Source: a virus
Virus record (IMG/VR): IMGVR_UViG_3300033145_001745
Location: 1-33,121 of that record
DNA: 33,121 nt
Direction: 5' to 3' (one strand)
Shown here: positions 29,395 through 33,121 of the stretch, piece after piece
How the letters are laid out: the number at the start of each line of letters is the position of its first letter
Position numbering within the stretch: position 1 is the stretch's first letter
Position numbers and translations under genes: made by a program
Notes under the pieces: generated by a model
What the model was told of the DNA's origin: nothing
Database searches by the model: none
What the model saw: only the letters and a program-made list of their open reading frames with translations

Positions 29395-31332
29395 TTATGA
29401 TTCAATCATCTGTTTTTCTAACATCTTCCAGACTTCTTCCTGAGTTATATCATCAATCGGAAGCGTTTCATCAAGTTCTTTTTTAATAAGACCTTCTTCT
29501 TTTTTTTGCCTTCCGGGATGTTCCGATTTGATGTATTTTATCTCACCATTCTTTGCAACGATTTCATCATAACGCTCTACGACCTGTTTGATCCATTCAC
29601 GCTGCTTAGCTATTTCTTCGCTAATGATCTCGTTTTTAGCATTAAATGGAACAAACTTAGATACTGTTGCGTCGCAAATATATTCATATTCTTTAAGAAT
29701 AATCGCTTTATTTATATTATCAGGCGATACGGCTATTCTAATATTTTCGCCGATAATGTGATTTAATTTGGGATGTCTGTAAATCCTGTTATTGTAATGA
29801 ACACCATCCCTTTGTACAACCCGACTTTCCCACGGAAGCAATAACATCTCAAGCGCATGTTTGTCAATAGTTTTCGGACGGTAGCCGTGCTGATATGCCT
29901 CTGTCCATACCTGAAGCGGAGAACGTCTATACATTCCGGTGCCTTTATGTTCAGACATATTATATTTATTTATTACTTCAGCAACTACCTTATAGAACTC
30001 GCTGAAAGTAAGCAATTCTCCGTTATCTTTTGCTTTATTTAGTCGATCTTTATCTGCTTCCGTCATAGCGCCGACAATATTTCCCGTATAACCAGGAACA
30101 CCTTTGTTGAGTATTCGCTGATCCAGCGTCTCGAACCAACGCTCGATTGGCTTAGCCTGCGGATTGCGAACAATCGCCTGGCGAGGTTCAATTCCCAATT
30201 CTGTAATGATGCCTTCTATCTCATCACTATTATATCGACGTAATATCTTCCGTAATTTCTGATTCGAATCGTCAATTATCTGTGTGCCGAATTCTTTTAC
30301 ACCCTGCATATATTTCGATAATTCAGGACGACCCCAGTCCGTGTATATCATCTTAGGAATACCATATACCGGACTATCACTCGTCGGGATAATACCACGT
30401 ATCAGCGCGCTCGCTACGGTTTGTGAATTATAATGCTTCGTTATATCAAAGCCAACCAAATACCGGCTCTTAATATCCATCCAGGCAAAACCTTCCGGTC
30501 TGAATATCTGCTTTGTAACATTATCGATAACCCAATGATTGAATCGATGTTGATCACCAACCCATACATCATTCACCTGAAGATCATTGTAATCGCGCAA
30601 TATAGGAGGCGCCATTTTGTTTTTAAGCGCCCAAATGCCTTCATCCCTATACATCCTGAGTGCTGCTTTTTTATCATAACTCTGTATCAATCTCTGAGTG
30701 CTGCGACAGGAACCGACCTTATAACCCAATGGCTCACAATGAGCCTTCGTCTTTTCCCATGCAGATTTTATTGTACTGTGAGGTGTACTGAAATATGTTT
30801 TTAGTAAAACATCAATAGCATATTCATCATATACTCTAAACTTCCCTTTGTCATTGCGTTCATGATGAGCATAATGATCTACGACAGGTCCAACCGTTTT
30901 ATATTTACTCAGGTCGCCCTGGATCGTCCGAACGCTTAACCCGCTGTAATCGCTAAGATATTTATACCATTCTCTTTTTTTATTACGAAACTTAAAAGGT
31001 AAATAAGCAGCCATCCTGGCAATATTCAGACGTTTAATTGCCTGTTCTCTTTTGTGACTATTGCATGGTAATAGGAGTTTTGAATTTGGTAAATAGATTA
31101 ACTCTTTATCGCCGTCCGGATCTTTGGTAATCAACTTAAAATACTTTATCATTCCCTCTGGCGATAACTCCTGAATAGGTATCCGGTATATTACACCACC
31201 GCGCCCGGTATTGGACCGCTCCGCGATTGCGAATATCTTTTCGTCTTTGATTTTTTGCTGTACTGTTCTTTCAGAAATTCCTGTCAGATCAGCATATTCT
31301 TTTGTCGTTAAATATCCGAATCGCTGTGGCAT
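29395..31332 (-). CDS. MuA-like DDE transposase
   Basis: 645 residues. An N-terminal winged-helix part (MPQRFGYLTTKEYADLTGISERTVQ; GRGGVIYRIPIQELSPEGM) binds end sites. More helical DNA-binding segments follow at about 80-230. The RNase-H catalytic core has D260 (WVGDQH), D332 (IYTDWGRPE) and E397 (KPIERWFETL). The C-terminal beta-barrel (VHYNNRIYRHPKLNHIIGE) is followed by a basic helical tail that would contact MuB. The ATG overlaps the previous stop as TAATG. It integrates and replicates the phage. Confidence 0.97.
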   Translation of the reverse strand: MPQRFGYLTTKEYADLTGISERTVQQKIKDEKIFAIAERSNTGRGGVIYRIPIQELSPEGMIKYFKLITKDPDGDKELIYLPNSKLLLPCNSHKREQAIKRLNIARMAAYLPFKFRNKKREWYKYLSDYSGLSVRTIQGDLSKYKTVGPVVDHYAHHERNDKGKFRVYDEYAIDVLLKTYFSTPHSTIKSAWEKTKAHCEPLGYKVGSCRSTQRLIQSYDKKAALRMYRDEGIWALKNKMAPPILRDYNDLQVNDVWVGDQHRFNHWVIDNVTKQIFRPEGFAWMDIKSRYLVGFDITKHYNSQTVASALIRGIIPTSDSPVYGIPKMIYTDWGRPELSKYMQGVKEFGTQIIDDSNQKLRKILRRYNSDEIEGIITELGIEPRQAIVRNPQAKPIERWFETLDQRILNKGVPGYTGNIVGAMTEADKDRLNKAKDNGELLTFSEFYKVVAEVINKYNMSEHKGTGMYRRSPLQVWTEAYQHGYRPKTIDKHALEMLLLPWESRVVQRDGVHYNNRIYRHPKLNHIIGENIRIAVSPDNINKAIILKEYEYICDATVSKFVPFNAKNEIISEEIAKQREWIKQVVERYDEIVAKNGEIKYIKSEHPGRQKKEEGLIKKELDETLPIDDITQEEVWKMLEKQMIES

Positions 31333-31766
31333 TATTTCAGTTTCGCTTTTAGTTCTTTTTCTTTACGATCCAGATCTTCTCGGCTCTTCTGAATGCGCGC
31401 CAGTTCCGCATAGACCATCTCCTCCCGATTCAGGACGCCGACTCCCAGATACTTCGCCATCAACTGGAGTGGCTTGATCGAACCGGTCTCAAGACAAAAG
31501 GCCATAATAAAATCGTTGTGCGGGTGATAATCTTCCTTGCCGACCGATAAGTAATTTGAAAACATCGACTCTGTAATTTCCCGCTGCAGCCGGTGACTGA
31601 TCCGACCGGCTAACGTATATCTGGACTCCGTGACGCTGTCCCTGGTATAATCCCGGGTCACGCAATTGAGACATTCTTTCATCTCAACCTGATAATCAGC
31701 AATGCTTACCTGACTGCCAAAAAGCGACTGCTGATTAATGTCATGACTTTTTGATCTCCTTGACAT
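31332..31766 (-). CDS. Early regulatory-type protein preceding the transposase
   Basis: 144 residues. YTLAGRISHRLQREITESMFSNYLSVGKEDYHPHNDFIMAFCLETGSIKPLQLMAKYLGVGVL matches the small protein often placed before transposases in Mu-like phages (pattern AG.IS..L.R.IT...L..., F.AFC..TG...PL..LA..LG). The C-terminus is a coiled coil (ELARIQKSREDLDRKEKELKAK). It is the first gene of the early operon and a 15-bp palindrome covers its start. A Ner-like role is possible but unproven. Confidence 0.7.
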   Translation of the reverse strand: MSRRSKSHDINQQSLFGSQVSIADYQVEMKECLNCVTRDYTRDSVTESRYTLAGRISHRLQREITESMFSNYLSVGKEDYHPHNDFIMAFCLETGSIKPLQLMAKYLGVGVLNREEMVYAELARIQKSREDLDRKEKELKAKLK

Positions 31767-31776
31767 AACTTATGTC
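31762..31776. promoter_or_regulatory. Palindrome over the first early gene's start
   Basis: GACATAA-C-TTATGTC is a perfect odd palindrome covering the ATG of the early regulator (31764..31766) and its leader. It could be an operator for the repressor or for the early protein itself. Confidence 0.5.
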
Positions 31777-31798
31777 CTATGTTTTTTTTGTTTTGATA

Positions 31799-31827
31799 TT
31801 GATAAAAAAGCGGGGGCTTTGTATAAT
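31799..31827 (+). promoter_or_regulatory. Repressor promoter
   Basis: TTGATA (31799..31804), a 17-bp spacer, then a perfect TATAAT (31822..31827), facing the repressor gene. Transcription would start near 31834, immediately before the hairpin arm at 31837, leaving a leader of about 135 bases. Confidence 0.75.
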
Positions 31828-31836
31828 TAATATAGA

Positions 31837-31905
31837 AAGCCCGCCGGTCCGATACAGTAAGCAATGACAGTCACTTAAGGCGGGTATACCGGGGACGGCG
31901 GGCTT
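31837..31905 (+). ncRNA. Structured leader hairpin of the repressor transcript
   Basis: AAGCCCGCCG (31837..31846) pairs perfectly with CGGCGGGCTT (31896..31905). Further imperfect pairing between 31848..31855 and 31884..31895 extends the stem, leaving a loop of about 28 bases that contains TGACAGTCA. A second GGGCTTT at 31814..31820 could pair alternatively with AAAGCCC at 31836..31842. The following A/T-rich stretch is not a clean U tract. It may be a leader control element, a small RNA or an attenuator. Confidence 0.5.
31865..31873. promoter_or_regulatory. Putative operator 1 (TGACAGTCA)
   Basis: TGACAGTCA is a perfect odd palindrome between the divergent operons. A near-identical copy, one base off, lies at 31929..31937 in inverted arrangement. 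Paired sites like these near a repressor gene are typical operators. Assignment to this repressor is inference. Confidence 0.45.
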
Positions 31906-31928
31906 AAAAATCTTTTTCTTGGTTGAAC

Positions 31929-31937
31929 AGACTGTCA
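31929..31937. promoter_or_regulatory. Putative operator 2 (AGACTGTCA)
   Basis: AGACTGTCA differs by one base from TGACTGTCA, the complement of operator 1, and together with it gives inverted ATGACAGTC...GACTGTCAT 66 bases apart. It lies 31 bases before the repressor start. Confidence 0.4.
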
Positions 31938-31968
31938 TTTGTAACAAATATAACTAACAGAGGTTATT

Positions 31969-32358
31969 TTGTCAAGAAAAAATTCACAAATGAAAGATAT
32001 TTTTGAGATAATCGACGAGATTAAAATCCATCACCAACTAACAAATGACAAAGATGTTGCTGATCTACTGGGTACAAATACAAGTAATTTAGCCAATTGG
32101 AAACGACGAGGAACTGTCCCTTATTTTGAATTAATTCGATATTGTGTTAATAACCAGGTCGATATAAAATCACTGATTTGTAAAGATTATTCATTAAAAG
32201 ATAACGATACGAGTATTGTATCTGAATCAACTCCTGATTATAAAAGTGCTTCAAAGAGAATCGAAATTATAAACAAAATATTAAAAGAACATCCAGAATT
32301 GGAAGAACATATCTTTTATTATCTCAAATCATTATTAACAAAACCTAATAAGTATTAA
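31969..32358 (+). CDS. CI-type phage repressor
   Basis: 129 residues from a TTG start with AGAGG five to six bases upstream (an ATG seven codons in is the fallback). Residues about 8-66 match the CI repressor HTH domain: IIDEIKIHHQLTNDKDVADLLGTNTSNLANWKRRGTVPYFELIRYCVNNQVDIKSLI. The C-terminal half is a short helical tail (KRIEIINKILKEHPELEEHIFYYL), far smaller than the LexA-like peptidase of lambda CI, so it probably dimerises but is not self-cleaved. It faces away from the early operon, as Mu c does. Confidence 0.85.
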   Translation: MSRKNSQMKDIFEIIDEIKIHHQLTNDKDVADLLGTNTSNLANWKRRGTVPYFELIRYCVNNQVDIKSLICKDYSLKDNDTSIVSESTPDYKSASKRIEIINKILKEHPELEEHIFYYLKSLLTKPNKY

Positions 32359-32359
32359 T

Positions 32360-32375
32360 GTACGCGCGCGCGTAC
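32360..32375. repeat. 16-bp alternating purine-pyrimidine palindrome
   Basis: GTACGCGCGCGCGTAC is a perfect palindrome and alternates purine and pyrimidine throughout, a Z-DNA-prone sequence, in an AT-rich surrounding. It lies two bases after the repressor stop and 20 bases before the next start. Confidence 0.8.
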
Positions 32376-32394
32376 GAGAAATCGAGGAGAATTT

Positions 32395-32670
32395 ATGTAT
32401 ATATTTATATGGATTTTATTTGGATTAGCCGCAATGATGATCGCAACCAGTAAAGGCTCAAAGGGTGGTACATGGTTTCTTTTAGGTATATTATTCGGAC
32501 CATTTGCTTTAATAGCATCATTAATGATCACTGGAATAGAGTGTCCGTATTGCAAAAAGAAAATTCACAAAGATGCCTTAATATGCCCTTATTGTAAAAA
32601 AGAATTTAATACAGATAAAGAAAACGATCAGACAATTGAATTTATCAATAAAATTCAAGGTGGAAAATAA
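32395..32670 (+). CDS. Small membrane protein with zinc ribbon
   Basis: 91 residues with GAGGAGAATTT before the ATG. Two N-terminal hydrophobic helices (MYIFIWILFGLAAMMIA and WFLLGILFGPFALIASLMI) are followed by a zinc ribbon, CPYCKKKIHKDALICPYCKKEF (about 50-71). This architecture is common in small bacterial membrane proteins. It is co-directional with the repressor and so likely expressed in the lysogen. That would fit a superinfection-exclusion or moron role, but no function is proven. Confidence 0.75.
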   Translation: MYIFIWILFGLAAMMIATSKGSKGGTWFLLGILFGPFALIASLMITGIECPYCKKKIHKDALICPYCKKEFNTDKENDQTIEFINKIQGGK

Positions 32671-32702
32671 TGATAAAATTTAGTTGCTTAGTCGTTTTCC
32701 GG

Positions 32703-32888
32703 TCTCGACGAAACAATATTTATTTTTACTTGCTTAGTAAAGCGCTACTAACGCATTAATATATTAGTTAAAATTATTGCGTTAGTATTTTTTCTTCTCG
32801 ACGAGGCATAAAATAAAATCATTGCGTTAGTAAAGCACTACTAAGGCATAATTTCCGCCTCATTTTGTCATATCATTTAAACAGTGTT
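32703..32888. repeat. Degenerate ~93-bp tandem duplication in the left end
   Basis: TCTCGACGA at 32703 and 32796 is 93 bp apart. GCTTAGTAAAGC/GCTACTAACGCAT (32732..32756) and GCGTTAGTAAAGC/ACTACTAAGGCAT (32824..32849) are 92 bp apart. Inside each is an inverted repeat TTAGTA...TACTAA. A lone GCGTTAGTA lies at 32779..32787. No gene is visible from 32671 to 33085. Confidence 0.75.
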
Positions 32889-32949
32889 GTTTAAATATTT
32901 ACCGACGGGCAGCGCAATTATTAACGATCATTTAAACACTTTTTAAACA
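32875..32949. repeat. TTTAAACA inverted/direct repeats
   Basis: ATTTAAACA (32875..32883) and TGTTTAAAT (32888..32896) form a perfect hairpin with a 4-base loop. Two more TTTAAACA copies follow at 32931..32938 and 32942..32949. Likely protein-binding sites in the left end or part of an enhancer-like element. Confidence 0.65.
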
Positions 32950-32970
32950 ATATTTACAGCTGTGAGAAAA

Positions 32971-33052
32971 ATGTAATTTAATGTGGCGCAAAACCCCGAA
33001 TATCGCAATTTTCGGCGCCAAAATATTTTACATCACAAGCGCCAAATTACAT
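32971..33052. promoter_or_regulatory. Putative left-end transposase-binding sites (three copies)
   Basis: GCGCCACATTAAATTACAT lies on the minus strand at 32971..32989. GCGCCAAAATATTTTACAT (33015..33033) and GCGCCAAATTACAT (33039..33052) lie on the plus strand. They share the core with the single right-end site at 207..225. Mu has three sites per end, some inverted, so the layout fits. Confidence 0.55.
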
Positions 33053-33085
33053 CATAAATATTTGCAATATCACACAGTTACAGCA

Positions 33086-33090
33086 TTCCA
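33086..33090. repeat. 5-bp target-site duplication, left-end copy (TTCCA)
   Basis: TTCCA follows the CA at 33084..33085 and matches the copy at 179..183 beyond the other end. Confidence 0.6.
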
Positions 33091-33121
33091 CAAAGAATGT
33101 CATTTATTCTGTCGCCCTATA
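33086..33121 (-). pseudogene. Short host flank, upstream part of the interrupted gene
   Basis: On the minus strand GDRINDILCG reads in frame into the host fragment at 87..183 once the phage and one TTCCA are removed. A TAG precedes it in frame within the last five bases of the window. The final ten bases, TCGCCCTATA, equal the end of a common T7 promoter/vector junction, which may explain the stop. Confidence 0.4.

Larger units (their letters stand above)
184..33085. mobile_element. Complete Mu-like transposable prophage with siphovirus-type late genes
   Basis: The element carries, in Mu order, a repressor near the left end, divergent MuA-like transposase and MuB-like ATPase, DUF3164 and GemA early proteins, then packaging, head, tail and fibre genes, with a variable region (here a DGR) at the right end. 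Its ends read TG inward on both sides and are flanked by TTCCA. Copies of a motif close to GCGCCAAATTAATTTACAT occur at both ends (one near the right end, three near the left), as expected for transposase binding sites. Exact end positions are inferred. The presence of a nearly intact transposable prophage is clear from gene content. Confidence 0.85.

Noticed and set aside
32700-32880. CRISPR-like spaced repeats
   Set aside because: Only two degenerate copies about 92 bp apart with internal palindromes; no regular spacer pattern and no cas genes.

Overview
The window is almost entirely one complete Mu-like transposable prophage (about 184..33085). It appears to be inserted in a host reading frame just upstream of a MinD/Mrp-type P-loop ATPase gene. 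The proposed ends start with TG on each inward strand. A 5-bp sequence, TTCCA, flanks both sides (179..183 and 33086..33090), and rejoining the flanks restores an open reading frame. The host is a bacterium that uses the standard code with clear Shine-Dalgarno sites and moderate GC. The ferredoxin-associated-type MinD ATPase hints at an anaerobe, but I cannot name a phylum.

Layout, read from right (phage left end) to left. (1) 32671..33085 is a non-coding left end with transposase-site-like repeats and several inverted repeats. (2) On the + strand lie a small membrane zinc-ribbon protein and a CI-type repressor with a structured leader. (3) Divergently, on the - strand, lies the early operon: a small regulatory-type protein, a MuA-like DDE transposase, a MuB-like AAA+ ATPase, a DUF3164 protein, an initiator-like tRNA(CAU), a GemA/gp16 protein and several small HTH proteins. 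(4) Packaging and head: DUF1804-like possible small terminase, DUF5131 protein, large terminase, HK97/PBSX-type portal, Mu F-like head protein, then a terminator, then an XkdF-type protease with a nested scaffold start, and the major capsid protein. (5) Connector, tail-completion and tail genes, a lysis cluster, a tail assembly chaperone with a likely -1 frameshift, and the tape measure. No sheath gene was seen, so the tail is probably a non-contractile siphovirus type. (6) Baseplate and fibre genes, including a repeat-bearing protein with an out-of-frame repeat contraction. (7) At the right end, a diversity-generating retroelement (DGR): C-type-lectin-like target with its variable repeat, Avd, template repeat and reverse transcriptase.

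How it works together: the repressor and early operon control replicative transposition, and the late operon builds and packages a tailed virion. The DGR rewrites the C-terminal ligand-binding face of a probable tail-tip adhesin so the phage can switch receptor. The template and variable repeats differ at 8 positions in 107 bp, and 7 of the 8 are adenines in the template strand, which is the hallmark of DGR mutagenic homing.

The most notable observations are: the DGR packed against the transposon right end; the phage-borne initiator-like tRNA with C33; the frameshifted tail chaperone; two genes with strong internal ribosome sites; the repeat-contraction frameshift; and the structured leader and operators at the lysis-lysogeny switch.
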